From NCBI GenBank assembly GCA_947446025.1, contig CANFEY010000027.1, forward strand, positions 1 to 55,988: DNA of 55,988 nucleotides. Direction: 5' to 3'. Below are positions 8,127 to 16,981 of the stretch, one piece after another. The notes beneath the pieces were generated by a model, which was not told the origin of the DNA, searched no databases, and saw nothing but the letters and a program-made list of their open reading frames with translations. Positions within the stretch are counted from its first letter, which is position 1. Each line of letters opens with the position of its first letter. Origin of the DNA: Bryobacterales bacterium (GTDB lineage Bacteria > Acidobacteriota > Terriglobia > Bryobacterales > Bryobacteraceae). A program made the position numbers and the translations under genes.

Positions 8127-9057
8127 TTCCTCTTCCAGTCAACACGCGTTCCAGCACGGCCATGCGGACAACAATTCCGTTTTCCACTTGGTTCAGAATG
8201 GCGGAGCGTTGCGAATCCGCCACCTCAGATGAAATTTCGCGGCCGCGATTGATGGGGCCGGGGTGCATCACGATCACGTCCGGGCGGGCAAGATGCAAGT
8301 GTTCCAGCCGCAAGCCGTAGGAGCCGAAGTATTCGCCCGCCGGAAATGCCGCTTCGTGTTGCCGCTCCAACTGCACCCGCAGCATCATGATCACGCCCGC
8401 GTCGGCGATGGCTTCGTTGATGTCGGTGGTGAGCGTCACACCGGGGGCCAGCTGCTTCAGTTCCCTGGGCAGCAGCGAGGCCGGACCGCACAGCACAATG
8501 TCCGCGCCGAATTTTGAGAGCAGATGCACGTTGCTGCGTGCTACGCGACTGTGCGCGATGTCGCCGATGATGGCGATGCGCAGGCCTTCCAGCCGCACGC
8601 CGTGATCGAGGATGGTGCGGGCATCGAGCAGTGCCTGCGTGGGGTGCTCATGCGTGCCGTCTCCGGCGTTGATGATCGGAATGCCCAGGTGGCGCTGTAG
8701 AAAATGCGGTGCGCCCGAGGCCGAGTGGCGCATGATGATCGCATCCGGACGCATGGCTCCCAGTGTATTGAGCGTATCCACCAGGGATTCGCCCTTGGAA
8801 ACGCTGGAGCCTTGAGCTGTAATGGAAATCGTGTCCGCGCCCAGGCGTTTGGCGGCAATCTCAAAGCTGGTGCGGGTTCGAGTGGACGCCTCGAAAAAGA
8901 GGTTCACCACCATGCGGCCCTTCAATAGGTCCAGCTTGCGCCAGCTCGTCTCTGCGACGGGGCGGAATTCGCGGGCCCGGTCCAGGATGGCCTGAATTTC
9001 GGCTCGGGTAAGCGGTTCGATTCCTAGTAAACCTGCTGGCGTATCGGGGCTGTACAA
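8107..9057 (-). CDS. pyrB: Aspartate carbamoyltransferase catalytic subunit
   Basis: Encodes 316 residues from a TTG at 9057. This start is chosen because GGAG lies 8 bases upstream, the length then fits the family, and the frame continues open upstream to 9174 only with non-homologous sequence. Carbamoyl-phosphate binding motifs are EASTRTRTSFE and HEHPTQALLDA; the aspartate loop region includes MLRVQLER and the C-terminal half has HPGPINRG. It condenses carbamoyl phosphate with aspartate. No regulatory pyrI is adjacent. A possible -10 TATGCT lies about 40 bases upstream of the TTG, which would exclude the longer form. Confidence 0.93.
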   Translation of the reverse strand: MYSPDTPAGLLGIEPLTRAEIQAILDRAREFRPVAETSWRKLDLLKGRMVVNLFFEASTRTRTSFEIAAKRLGADTISITAQGSSVSKGESLVDTLNTLGAMRPDAIIMRHSASGAPHFLQRHLGIPIINAGDGTHEHPTQALLDARTILDHGVRLEGLRIAIIGDIAHSRVARSNVHLLSKFGADIVLCGPASLLPRELKQLAPGVTLTTDINEAIADAGVIMMLRVQLERQHEAAFPAGEYFGSYGLRLEHLHLARPDVIVMHPGPINRGREISSEVADSQRSAILNQVENGIVVRMAVLERVLTGRGNAQAAH

Positions 9058-9163
9058 ACGTTCGTCTCCACGGGCGGGGGAAACGTCAGCGTAGCATAGT
9101 TGGAGGCGGGAACGCCGAAGGCGGCCGCGGATTGTAGGATAAGTGGAAGTGGCCAGAATTAGC

Positions 9164-9219
9164 TTGAATTCCACAAGTAAAAAAGCGTAAAATCAGCTGC
9201 ATAAAATCTCCTTAGGAGG
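9164..9219 (+). promoter_or_regulatory. Promoter and ribosome site for the hydrolase gene
   Basis: A -35-like TTGAAT (9164-9169) and a -10-like TAAAAT (9188-9193) are separated by 18 bp. A full Shine-Dalgarno AGGAGG (9214-9219) lies four bases before ATG 9224. The Shine-Dalgarno is part of the palindrome CTCCTTAGGAG. Assignment is by consensus only. Confidence 0.5.
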
Positions 9220-9223
9220 CTCT

Positions 9224-10624
9224 ATGCGCGTATTTCTTCCTCTCATCGCGGCGTCCGTGTTGGCTGCGGCGCAACCGGTATTCGTCGGGAACTGGCTGGG
9301 TAGCATGGATACGGGCGCGGCTAAACTGCGAGTTGTGTTCCATGTGACGGCTGGCGCGGGGGGCGGGCTGGAAGCCACCTTCGATAGCTTGGACCAGAAC
9401 CTAGCCGGGGCACCGGTGCGGGACATTCGCGTGACAGGAGACACCGTTCGATTCGGCATGCCCGGCTTGGGTGCAGTGTACCAGGGCACCGTTACCGCGG
9501 ACGGCCTACGGCTTGTCGGCCGGTTTACGCAAAGCGGGTCCGTGCCCGTGGAATTACGCAAGGTGGATCGCGTGGAGCTGCTGCCGCGGCCTCAGCAGCC
9601 ACGCGCTCCGTTTCCGTACACGTCGTTGGAAATCGCCTATCCAAGCCGCGGCGCTCAGTTGGCGGGCACGCTCACGGTCCCCTCCGGTGCCGGACCATTT
9701 CCCGCGAGCATGCTGATTTCCGGCATCGGTCCGCAGGATCGTGACGCGACGCTAGCGGCGCACAAGCCGTTTTGGGGAGTCGCCGACTATCTGACCCGCC
9801 GCGGTATCGCCGTGCTGCGTGTGGATGACCGGGGCATTGGAAAATCCGAGGGCGTTGCCGCGGGCCAGACGCTGGAAGAGATCGCGGGCGACGTTCTCTC
9901 CGGCCTGGAGTTTCTGAAGCGGCAACCGGCGATTGATCCGGCGCGGCTCGGCTTGATCGGACACAGTGAAGGAGGCATGGTGGCCCCACTCGCCGCGGTG
10001 CGCTCCAGCGACGTGAAATTCCTGGTCACGCTAGCCGGACTTGGAGTTCCCGGCGAAGAGATGCTGGCAACGCAGGCCGAGACTCTTGCCAGGGCCGCGG
10101 GAGCAAATGACGACACTATTACCCAGAATCGAGCGATCCAGAGGGTGGTGTTCGATGTGTTGCGCGCGGAAAGTGACAATCGAACTGCTTCGAGCAGACT
10201 GACGCTGGCGTTCCAGAGTATGAAGTCAAACCTTCCGGCCGCGCAGAGAGTGTTGTTTGAGTCCCCTGGCCTCGAAGCCGCGATGCAGCGGCGCTACGCG
10301 GCGGTGAGCGCTCCGGATATTCGCTCCGTGGTGATGGCGAATCCGGCCGAGGTGTTCCGCCAGATCAAGGTCCCCGTACTTGCCTTGAACGGGTCCAAGG
10401 ACGCCCAAGTTCCGGCATCGATGAACTTGCCTGCCATGGCTGCCGCGCTGGCGGCAGGCGGCAACAAGAACTTCACCGTAGCCGTTCTGCCGGGCCTGAA
10501 TCATCAGTTCCAAACGTGAGGCACATGCCAACCGGCGGAGTACGGTGAACTGGAAGAGACGTTCGCTCCGGCGGTGCTCACAATGCTCGGGGACTGGATC
10601 GTGCGGCAGACCTTGCCGCGATAA
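9224..10624 (+). pseudogene. Secreted alpha/beta hydrolase interrupted by in-frame TGA
   Basis: A signal peptide (MRVFLPLIAASVLAAAQP) leads a beta-rich N-terminal domain of about 120 residues and then an alpha/beta hydrolase domain with the nucleophile elbow GHSEGG near residue 248 and VDDRGIGKSEG before it. The frame stops at TGA 10517-10519 after NHQFQT. It then continues in the same frame with QPAEYGELEETFAP and GDWIVRQ to TAA at 10622, and that continuation is the normal C-terminal end of this hydrolase family. So one nonsense codon removes about 35 residues. The catalytic histidine in GLNHQFQ lies before the stop, so the short form (431 residues) might still fold. Sequencing error or read-through are alternatives. 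Confidence 0.75.
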
Positions 10625-10676
10625 TTCGTGCGCAGGCGTGAGCGGAAGTAATGCCGCGTACTTCATACTTGTACCT

Positions 10677-11261
10677 ATGGCTCGATTTCTGTTCCGGCTG
10701 ACCGCGGCGTGCATCGTCTGCATGCCGGCGTTCGCCGTGGATTTGGAGATCCGCTTCGGGGTGTTGGAACGTCTGGCCAGCGAACAGTTGTTTACTGCGG
10801 AAGGCCGCCGTTACGTACAGGGCAGCAAGGATCAGAAGTGCCGCTACGCGTTTCTGGAGCAACCGAGATTGTCCGCTTCCGGCGACCGCTTGCAGCTGAA
10901 GGTGAACTTCACCGGCAAGACAGCGCTGGGAATGTTCGGCAAATGCGTGGGACTGGGCGACGCGTTTGAATTGACCGTAACGGCGAAACCGGTGGCCAGC
11001 AACGGGACCATCGCGTTCGAGCAGTTCGTGGTGAGCACGCCGCGCGATTCGCTTTACATCCGCCGCGTGCGGTCGGCACTGGTGGAGACGCTCAACAAGA
11101 ACTTCCGTCTCGACATCATGGAGCAGGCGCGCAATATGATCGAGGCTCCGCAGCAGGTGGGGAAATTTCAGCAGGAGATCAAAGATCTGAGGCTGAGCGG
11201 CGTACGCGTTTCCGCCGATTCGCTGGTGTTGGCGGTGAATTTTAGAGTCATTGTGAAGTAA
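10677..11261 (+). CDS. Secreted protein of unknown function
   Basis: Encodes 194 residues from ATG 10677, which is followed by a clear signal peptide (hydrophobic core FRLTAACIVCMPAFA). The reading frame is open upstream to 10545, but that part overlaps the hydrolase remnant and has no secretion signal. The mature part alternates amphipathic strands and ends in a helix-rich segment, then LRLSGVRVSADSLVLAVNF. This pattern weakly recalls lipid-binding tubular (TULIP/DUF4403-like) proteins, but I cannot confirm it. It lies 18 bp before hom. Confidence 0.7.
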   Translation: MARFLFRLTAACIVCMPAFAVDLEIRFGVLERLASEQLFTAEGRRYVQGSKDQKCRYAFLEQPRLSASGDRLQLKVNFTGKTALGMFGKCVGLGDAFELTVTAKPVASNGTIAFEQFVVSTPRDSLYIRRVRSALVETLNKNFRLDIMEQARNMIEAPQQVGKFQQEIKDLRLSGVRVSADSLVLAVNFRVIVK

Positions 11262-11279
11262 GTGCGATCATAGGAATTC

Positions 11280-12581
11280 ATGCAGCCAGTAAACATAGGG
11301 ATCATCGGCCTGGGCAACGTAGGGTCCGGCGCGTTGGATATTTTGGCGGGGAACGCAGCGGCGATTGAGCAAAAACTCGGGTTTCCGCTGAAGGTTGTTG
11401 CGATTTGCAGCCGTGGTGTGGACGGCAAGACCTTTCCCTCTGCCTTTGACGGCGTGCTTCGGACTGCGGATTGGCGCGAGGTGGTGAATCATCCCTCGGT
11501 GCAGATAGTGGTGGAATTGATCGGCGGGACCACCACGGCGCGGGAGATTTTGGAAGCGGCGATCTTGCAGGGCAAGCCCGTAGTGACGGCGAACAAGGAG
11601 TTGATGGCGCTATCCGGCGCCGACCTATGGCGTAAGTCCGAGCCACGCGTGCATTTCGCGATGGAGGCAAGCGTCGCGGGAGGGATACCGATTCACGCCG
11701 TATTGCGCGAAGGCATCGCGGCGGACCGCATCACCACGCTTTACGGCATCCTCAACGGCACGTGCAACTACATCCTGACCGAGATTGAAGAGCACGGCAC
11801 CAGCTTCGACGACGTGCTGCTGGCGGCGCAGCAGGCTGGCTATGCGGAGGCAGATCCTTCAGCGGATGTGGACGGGTTCGACGCGCGCAGCAAGCTGGCG
11901 ATCCTATCGACGCTGGCGTTCGGCGAGTTGGTCAGCCCGGGCGACATTTTCACCGAAGGCATCCGGCGCGTCACGCCGGTGGATTTTGAATACGCGCATC
12001 AGCTGAACCATACCATCCGGCTGATCTGCGCGGCTCGCCGGACGCCCGCGGGATTGATTCTGTCCGTGCGGCCGTCGCTGATTCCGCAGTCGACGATTCT
12101 GGCAGGCGTACGCGGGGCGTACAACGCCGTGTGGGTACGCGGCGAATTCGGAGCGGACACGTTCTATTACGGGCGCGGCGCGGGCCCGCATCCGACCGGC
12201 GTGGCGGTGGTGAGCGATCTGATGCGCGTGGCTCGGGAGATGCGGCAGGCGAGTGGGGATCGCGTGTCGCCGTTCGCGCATGCGCATTTAGAGGACTACG
12301 TTCCCGTGCCGGTTACGGTGCATGAATCGGCCTACTATTTGCGGTTCCGCGTGGAAGACAAGCCCGGCATCATCGCGCAACTAGCCACGGCGCTGGCGGC
12401 GGAGAACATTTCGATCGACGCGGTGCTGCAACTGCCGAATGCGAACTGGCGCAACCTGCCCTTCGTGATCACGGTGGAGCCCGCAACGGAGGCCGCCGTG
12501 CGCGCCGCCATCGCCCGCATGGCGCAGATGAACTTCCTGATCGAGCCGCCGCTGGCGATGCCAATTGAGAAGGCGTTGTAG
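11280..12581 (+). CDS. hom: Homoserine dehydrogenase
   Basis: Encodes 433 residues with an N-terminal NAD(P)-binding motif GLGNVGSG, the catalytic-domain segments VTANKELMALSG and LNGTCNYILTEIEE, and a C-terminal ACT domain (about 345-430, starting YYLRFRVEDKPG). It reduces aspartate semialdehyde to homoserine for threonine and methionine synthesis. The ACT domain suggests feedback control by an amino acid, as known for this long form. It ends just before a strong hairpin terminator and converges on argJ. Confidence 0.95.
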   Translation: MQPVNIGIIGLGNVGSGALDILAGNAAAIEQKLGFPLKVVAICSRGVDGKTFPSAFDGVLRTADWREVVNHPSVQIVVELIGGTTTAREILEAAILQGKPVVTANKELMALSGADLWRKSEPRVHFAMEASVAGGIPIHAVLREGIAADRITTLYGILNGTCNYILTEIEEHGTSFDDVLLAAQQAGYAEADPSADVDGFDARSKLAILSTLAFGELVSPGDIFTEGIRRVTPVDFEYAHQLNHTIRLICAARRTPAGLILSVRPSLIPQSTILAGVRGAYNAVWVRGEFGADTFYYGRGAGPHPTGVAVVSDLMRVAREMRQASGDRVSPFAHAHLEDYVPVPVTVHESAYYLRFRVEDKPGIIAQLATALAAENISIDAVLQLPNANWRNLPFVITVEPATEAAVRAAIARMAQMNFLIEPPLAMPIEKAL

Positions 12582-12584
12582 CGA

Positions 12585-12616
12585 GTCTGACGGCGACCAT
12601 TAGGGAGCCGTCAGAC
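12585..12616. terminator. Bidirectional hairpin terminator, member of the dispersed loop family
   Basis: GTCTGACGGC (12585-12594) and GCCGTCAGAC (12607-12616) form a perfect 10-bp stem between the convergent genes hom and argJ. The 12-base loop GACCATTAGGGA matches the loop of the repeats at 21994 and 54760 (GACCGTnAGGGA), while the stems differ. There is no U-tract, so if it terminates transcription it does so by stem strength or with Rho. Confidence 0.7.
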
Positions 12617-12619
12617 GCA

Positions 12620-13780
12620 CTAAGTCCGATACGACCCGTTAATCCGTATGTACCCCTCAGTAAAGTCGCAAGTCCAGATCCGAGCCTTCGCCCGCCCCTT
12701 GCCCTTGATCACCAGCCGGATAGAACACTCAGGTTGATCCAGCAGCTGAGTGAGTTTCTTCTCCGAGAACTTCGCCGCCAGCCCGCCCTGACACACCAAG
12801 AGCCCTTGCATATAGATATCCACGTCGGACGGCTTGAACGGAATGCCCGCATAGCCAGCCGCGCAAATGATGCGGCCCCAATTGGGATCCGAGCCCGCCA
12901 CCGCGGTCTTCACCAGCGGAGAGTTGGCGATCGAGCGCGCAATCTTGCGTCCCGCCTCGAGCGTCGCCGCGCCCTCCACATCGATGGTGATCAGCTTGCG
13001 CGCACCTTCCCCATCGGCGGCGATCTGCTTGGCCAGCGACTCCAGAACCTTGGTCAGCGCCATCTCAAACGCCGCAGCCGAAACGCGGACTCCCGAAGCC
13101 CTGCTGGCGATCACCGATACCGTGTCGTTGGTAGACGTGTCGCCGTCCACCGTCAGGCAGTTGAAGGTCGAAGCAATTGCGTTCTTCAGCGCCGTCTGCA
13201 ACTCAGCCGGTGAGACCACGGCATCCGTAGTGACGAACCCGAGCGTGGTGGCCATGTTGGGCTGAATCATGCCCGAGCCCTTCGCCATGCCGGCCAGACT
13301 CACTTGTCCGTTGATCTGCGCGAAGGCGGTCTTGACGCGCGTATCGGTGGTCATGATGGCGTGGGCCACGGCGTCGAACTGGTCGGCCGCGAGCGAAGCT
13401 ACCAGCTTGGGCAGAGCTTTGACCACTTTGCGCGCGTCCATCTCCACGCCGATCACGCCGGTGGATGCGGGCAGGATCTCAGCGGGCTTCGCGCCCAGCG
13501 CCTTGGCGGCAGCTTCGACGCAGGTGGCCGCCACCTTGTCCCCAGTGCGCGTTGCGCAGTTCGCGTTACCGGCGTTGATGAGCCAGGCTCGGGCCCTGCC
13601 CCGCGTGGTGCGGAGATTCTTGCGCGCCAATGTGACCGGCGCAGCCACCACTTGATTTTGCGTGAACACGGCCGCGGCCGGGGCCGCGGTATCACATACG
13701 ATCAGCGCGACGTCATCCTTGGCAACCTTGCGGATGCCGGCGTAGGTGGCCGCGTAGCGAAAGCCTAAAGGCAGGTTCAT
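12620..13780 (-). CDS. argJ: Bifunctional glutamate N-acetyltransferase / N-acetylglutamate synthase
   Basis: Encodes 386 residues. The precursor cleaves itself into two chains at an Ala-Thr bond in KGSGMIQPNMATTLGF, where the threonine becomes the nucleophile. DPNWGRII in the second half is another family signature. It moves acetyl from N-acetylornithine to glutamate in the cyclic arginine pathway. The start overlaps the fmt stop by 4 bp, so it is the last gene of the aroC-def-fmt-argJ run. Confidence 0.95.
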   Translation of the reverse strand: MNLPLGFRYAATYAGIRKVAKDDVALIVCDTAAPAAAVFTQNQVVAAPVTLARKNLRTTRGRARAWLINAGNANCATRTGDKVAATCVEAAAKALGAKPAEILPASTGVIGVEMDARKVVKALPKLVASLAADQFDAVAHAIMTTDTRVKTAFAQINGQVSLAGMAKGSGMIQPNMATTLGFVTTDAVVSPAELQTALKNAIASTFNCLTVDGDTSTNDTVSVIASRASGVRVSAAAFEMALTKVLESLAKQIAADGEGARKLITIDVEGAATLEAGRKIARSIANSPLVKTAVAGSDPNWGRIICAAGYAGIPFKPSDVDIYMQGLLVCQGGLAAKFSEKKLTQLLDQPECSIRLVIKGKGRAKARIWTCDFTEGYIRINGSYRT

Positions 13781-14685
13781 TGCAATCCCTCACTCGATTC
13801 CAAACTGAGGCCATTCAAAAACGCGGATGTCTCCATGCGTTTGCGGCCTTCCAATTGCACTTCCAATAACTCTAGCGAGCCGTGTCCACAGCCTGCAAAT
13901 AGTTTTTTGCCTTCCAGCCGGAGCGCGCCGGGAGTGATCGCGAGATCAGAAGGCGAGGCCTTCCAAATATGAAACCGCTGCCCGCGCAGGAAGCCGTAAC
14001 ATCCCGGCCAGGGATTAAATCCGCGCATGCGGTTGATGATTTCCTGCGCGCCAAGAGACCAGTCAATGCGACCGTCTTCTTTCTTGATCACCGGAGCCCA
14101 GGTGGCTTGCGCATGGTCCTGCGGCTGGGGCGCGATGACGTCGAACCGCGCCAGAGTCTCCATGAGCAACTGCGCGCCTGCCGTTGCCAGACGGGCTCCT
14201 AACTCGACGGAGGTTTCCGTTGGCTCGATGGCGGTCTCCCACTTCAGCAGCATGTCTCCGGTGTCGAGCCCGGCGTTGATGCGCATGGTGGTCACGCCGG
14301 TGCGCGTCTCGCCGCGTGCAATCGCCCATTGAATGGGAGCCGCGCCCCGATATTTCGGGAGCAGGGAAGCGTGTACGTTGACGATGGGGGCAATGTCGAG
14401 GATCGCTTGCGGGATGAGTTGCCCGTAGCCCACCACCACCATCGCCTCGGGCTGCATCGCTCGCAGCTGCTCCACTACTTCAGGCTCGCGCACGCGTTCG
14501 GGTTGGAACACCGGCAGGCCAAGCCACAAAGCAGCTTCCTTCACCGGGGGCATAGCATCCTTTTGACCTCGGCCCTTGGGGCGGTCGGGTTGCGTGAAGA
14601 CCGCCGAGACGCGGTGTCCCGAGGCAACCAGTTGCTCCAGCGAGGGGACCGCGAAAGCAGGCGTTCCCATGAAGATCAGGTCCAC
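13777..14685 (-). CDS. fmt: Methionyl-tRNA formyltransferase
   Basis: Encodes 302 residues. The N-terminal catalytic domain has MGTPAFAVPSLEQL, the formyl-folate site motif HASLLPKYRGAAPIQWAI and GDTMLL-like GDMLLKWE. The C-terminal OB-like tRNA-binding domain contains RMRGFNPWPG. It formylates initiator Met-tRNA. It lies 4 bp after def, its functional partner, a common bacterial pairing. Confidence 0.96.
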   Translation of the reverse strand: MDLIFMGTPAFAVPSLEQLVASGHRVSAVFTQPDRPKGRGQKDAMPPVKEAALWLGLPVFQPERVREPEVVEQLRAMQPEAMVVVGYGQLIPQAILDIAPIVNVHASLLPKYRGAAPIQWAIARGETRTGVTTMRINAGLDTGDMLLKWETAIEPTETSVELGARLATAGAQLLMETLARFDVIAPQPQDHAQATWAPVIKKEDGRIDWSLGAQEIINRMRGFNPWPGCYGFLRGQRFHIWKASPSDLAITPGALRLEGKKLFAGCGHGSLELLEVQLEGRKRMETSAFLNGLSLESSEGLQ

Positions 14686-14689
14686 GGCG

Positions 14690-15205
14690 TTACGACCACT
14701 CGTCAGCTTTTTGTAGTTTGCGGATCTTGCGGCGGATCAGATCGCGCTTCAGCGGACTGATGTGGTTGATGTAGAGCTTGCCGTTGAGGTGGTCGGTTTC
14801 GTGCAGGAACGCACGGGCCAGCAAGTCCTCGCCGGTCATCTCAAACGTCGTGCCCGCGCCATCCTGCGCACGCACCGTGACCTTCTGCGCGCGCGTCACC
14901 GTCTCGCGGAACGTGGGGATGCTCAGGCAGCCTTCTTCGCCGGTCTGGGAACCTTCTGCAGCGATGATCTCGGGGTTGATGAGAACGATCTTCTGCGAAG
15001 GGTCCTCGCCCGTGGTCGTGTCGATGACCGCAATGCGTTTGCCGATGCCGATTTGCGGAGCCGCCAGACCGACGCCGCGCGCCGCGTACATTGACTCGAA
15101 CATATCGTCGAGCAGCTTGGTCAGCTCCGGCGTATTGAACTCGGTTATGGTGGCCGCTTTTTCTTCCAGCACGGGCTGGCCGTATTTCACGATTGGGTAG
15201 ATCAT
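14690..15205 (-). CDS. def: Peptide deformylase
   Basis: Encodes 171 residues with all three family motifs: GVGLAAPQIG, EEGCLSIP (metal cysteine) and HETDHLNG (metal histidines and catalytic glutamate). It removes formyl groups from nascent proteins. The ATG directly abuts the aroC stop (TAGATG), and fmt follows 4 bp downstream. Confidence 0.96.
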   Translation of the reverse strand: MIYPIVKYGQPVLEEKAATITEFNTPELTKLLDDMFESMYAARGVGLAAPQIGIGKRIAVIDTTTGEDPSQKIVLINPEIIAAEGSQTGEEGCLSIPTFRETVTRAQKVTVRAQDGAGTTFEMTGEDLLARAFLHETDHLNGKLYINHISPLKRDLIRRKIRKLQKADEWS

Positions 15206-16378
15206 CTAAAAGCTCTTCACTTGTTCCAGGTAAGCGTCGTAGTTGCGCTTGGTCTCGCGCAGCGAATCGCCGCCGAATTTCTCAAGGACCGCCGCGGCCA
15301 GCACCAGCGCGACCATGGCTTCGCCCACCACGCCGGCAGCTGGCACCACACAGACGTCGCTGCGTTCGTAGGCGGCCAGCGCGGGCTCGCGGGTTTCGAG
15401 TTCCACACTTTCGAGCGGCTTGCGCAAGGTGGAGATCGGCTTCAGCAGACCGCGCACCAGGATGTCCTGGCCGTTGGTGATGCCGCCTTCCAGGCCCCCC
15501 GCGCGATTGGCTCCGCGGGTAAAGACGCGCTGCTCAAGATTGTAGTGGATGGTGTCCTGCACCTTCGATCCGTACGCCGTCGCGCCTTCGGAGGCGAAAC
15601 CGATTTCGACGCCCTTCACGGCTTGCATGGAGACGATGGCCTGCGCGAGTTTGCCGTCCAGGCGCGTGTCCCAGGCGATATGCGAGCCCAGTCCCACCGG
15701 CACACCGTGCGCTACGACCTCGAAAACGCCGCCGACGGTATCGCCGGTGCGGTAGATTTCGTCCACCACGGCCTTCATGCGTTGCTCGGCTTCAGCGTCA
15801 ACGCAGTTCAACAGGACCTCATCGCGTTGGTTCAGGGCTACGATCTCGTCCCACGACGCGTTACGCCCCAGTTGTTCGTGGCCCACCTGGATGACGTGGC
15901 TAAAGACTTCGATGCCCAGTTCGCGCAGCAGAGCCTTGGCCAGTGCTCCCAGCGCGACGCGGCCCGTGGTTTCGCGGGCGCTGGCGCGTTCCAGAATGTA
16001 GCGGGCGTCGTCGAAGTCGTATTTGATCGCGCCGGCAAGGTCGGCATGACCAGGGCGGGGGCGCGTCACTTTCTTGCGCTTGCCGCCGGAGCCGTCGAAG
16101 TCCTCCACGGGGAGCGCTTCGGTCCAGTTCTTCCAGTCTTTGTTTTCGAGGATGATCGCGATGGGCGCGCCGATGGTCTTGGAGTGGCGCACGCCGCTGA
16201 CGATGTGGGCTTTGTCGGTCTCGATTTTCATGCGCCCGCCGCGGCCGAAGCCCTGCTGGCGGCGCCATAGGTCGCGGTCGATGGCTTCCAAAGACACGGG
16301 TACGCCCGCGGGTAAACCAGTAAGTGTTGCGATGAGGCACTCGCCGTGCGACTCGCCTGCCGTTTCAAAACGTAGCAT
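15206..16378 (-). CDS. aroC: Chorismate synthase
   Basis: Encodes 390 residues with the signatures GESHGECLIATLTGLPAG at the start, FGRGGRMKIE, RPGHADLAGAIKYD and SARETTGRVALG. It converts EPSP to chorismate using reduced FMN. It is the first gene of the minus-strand run aroC-def-fmt-argJ. An AT-rich TACTATAAAA lies 13-22 bases before the ATG and may be the -10, but I see no convincing -35. Confidence 0.96.
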   Translation of the reverse strand: MLRFETAGESHGECLIATLTGLPAGVPVSLEAIDRDLWRRQQGFGRGGRMKIETDKAHIVSGVRHSKTIGAPIAIILENKDWKNWTEALPVEDFDGSGGKRKKVTRPRPGHADLAGAIKYDFDDARYILERASARETTGRVALGALAKALLRELGIEVFSHVIQVGHEQLGRNASWDEIVALNQRDEVLLNCVDAEAEQRMKAVVDEIYRTGDTVGGVFEVVAHGVPVGLGSHIAWDTRLDGKLAQAIVSMQAVKGVEIGFASEGATAYGSKVQDTIHYNLEQRVFTRGANRAGGLEGGITNGQDILVRGLLKPISTLRKPLESVELETREPALAAYERSDVCVVPAAGVVGEAMVALVLAAAVLEKFGGDSLRETKRNYDAYLEQVKSF

Positions 16379-16507
16379 TTCAGGGAACTTTTATAGTAAC
16401 GCGATCCGCAGCGTCTTGCTAGAAGCAAGCGATTTTGTTGGCATTGTGAGGCGCGGGCAAGGGCGGCATCCTGAGCGGGGGCCTTGTTCCGCGGGCAGGA
16501 AGAAAAA

Positions 16508-16618
16508 ATGGTCAAGCTGAAGCTGACCAGTGGGGAAAAGCAGGATTTGGTCGCGTTCCTAAAGGCGCTCGACGGCGCCCCCATCCGCTTGGACGTGCCT
16601 ACCGCGTTTCGGCGGTAG
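16508..16618 (+). pseudogene. Remnant of a c-type cytochrome or cytochrome-peroxidase C-terminus
   Basis: A 36-codon stretch encodes KLTSGEKQDLVAFLKALDG and ends at TAG 16618. This pattern (Leu-Thr-x-x-Glu-Lys-x-x-Leu-Val-x-Phe-Leu-Lys-Ala-Leu) is typical of the last helix of di-haem cytochrome c peroxidase/MauG-like proteins. No haem motif or upstream domain remains in any frame between 16380 and 16508, although GKGGILSGG in another frame just upstream may be an older piece. Apart from this fragment and the pilin gene, 16379-16981 shows nothing recognisable. Confidence 0.45.
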
Positions 16619-16626
16619 GCTCTCCA

Positions 16627-16815
16627 TTACGCCAAGGCCAGCGTGGAACTGATTTTTGAAAAGATCGTGCTGATGCCCGGCATGACCGTTGTCGGGAACA
16701 CTGCGCCCGCTGCCACGGCCACAAATCCCGCCATGAGCGCGTATTCGACCAAGTCTTGTCCGCGCCGGTCCTTCTTGAGGAGTTCTGCCCTGAGGAGCCA
16801 ATATTGCAAGTTCAT
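16627..16815 (-). CDS. Flp/Fap-type pilin subunit
   Basis: Encodes 62 residues from the ATG at 16815 (an in-frame ATG lies 16 codons upstream). RRGQDLVEYALMAGFVAVAA is the Flp prepilin pattern: a charged leader, a cleavage-site Gly, Glu at mature position +5, Tyr at +6 and a single hydrophobic helix. Flp pilins form tight-adherence fibres assembled by Tad/Cpa machinery. No tad genes are nearby; lone pilin copies are common in this group. Confidence 0.85.
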   Translation of the reverse strand: MNLQYWLLRAELLKKDRRGQDLVEYALMAGFVAVAAGAVFPTTVMPGISTIFSKISSTLALA

Positions 16816-16981
16816 ATTCGCCTTTCGGCTGGTCTCTGCATCCAGCCTTGCACCATCAATCATGCGCTAGAACCCGGCGGCCTTCAAGCTCAATTTGGAC
16901 CTAGACGCGAGGAGAGATCCCCTACATCTTTAGTCCTAGAGTCTCCGCCTGACTCCGGCTCCCAGGGTGCCCAAAACCCCC

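Noticed and set aside
9058-9174. Longer pyrB start at 9174
   Set aside because: The extra 39 residues do not fit the family, and a good ribosome site precedes the TTG at 9057.
9224-10624. Selenocysteine at TGA 10517
   Set aside because: The site is not a known redox or selenoprotein position, no SECIS-like hairpin was seen directly after it, and other accessory genes carry TAA and TAG lesions as well.
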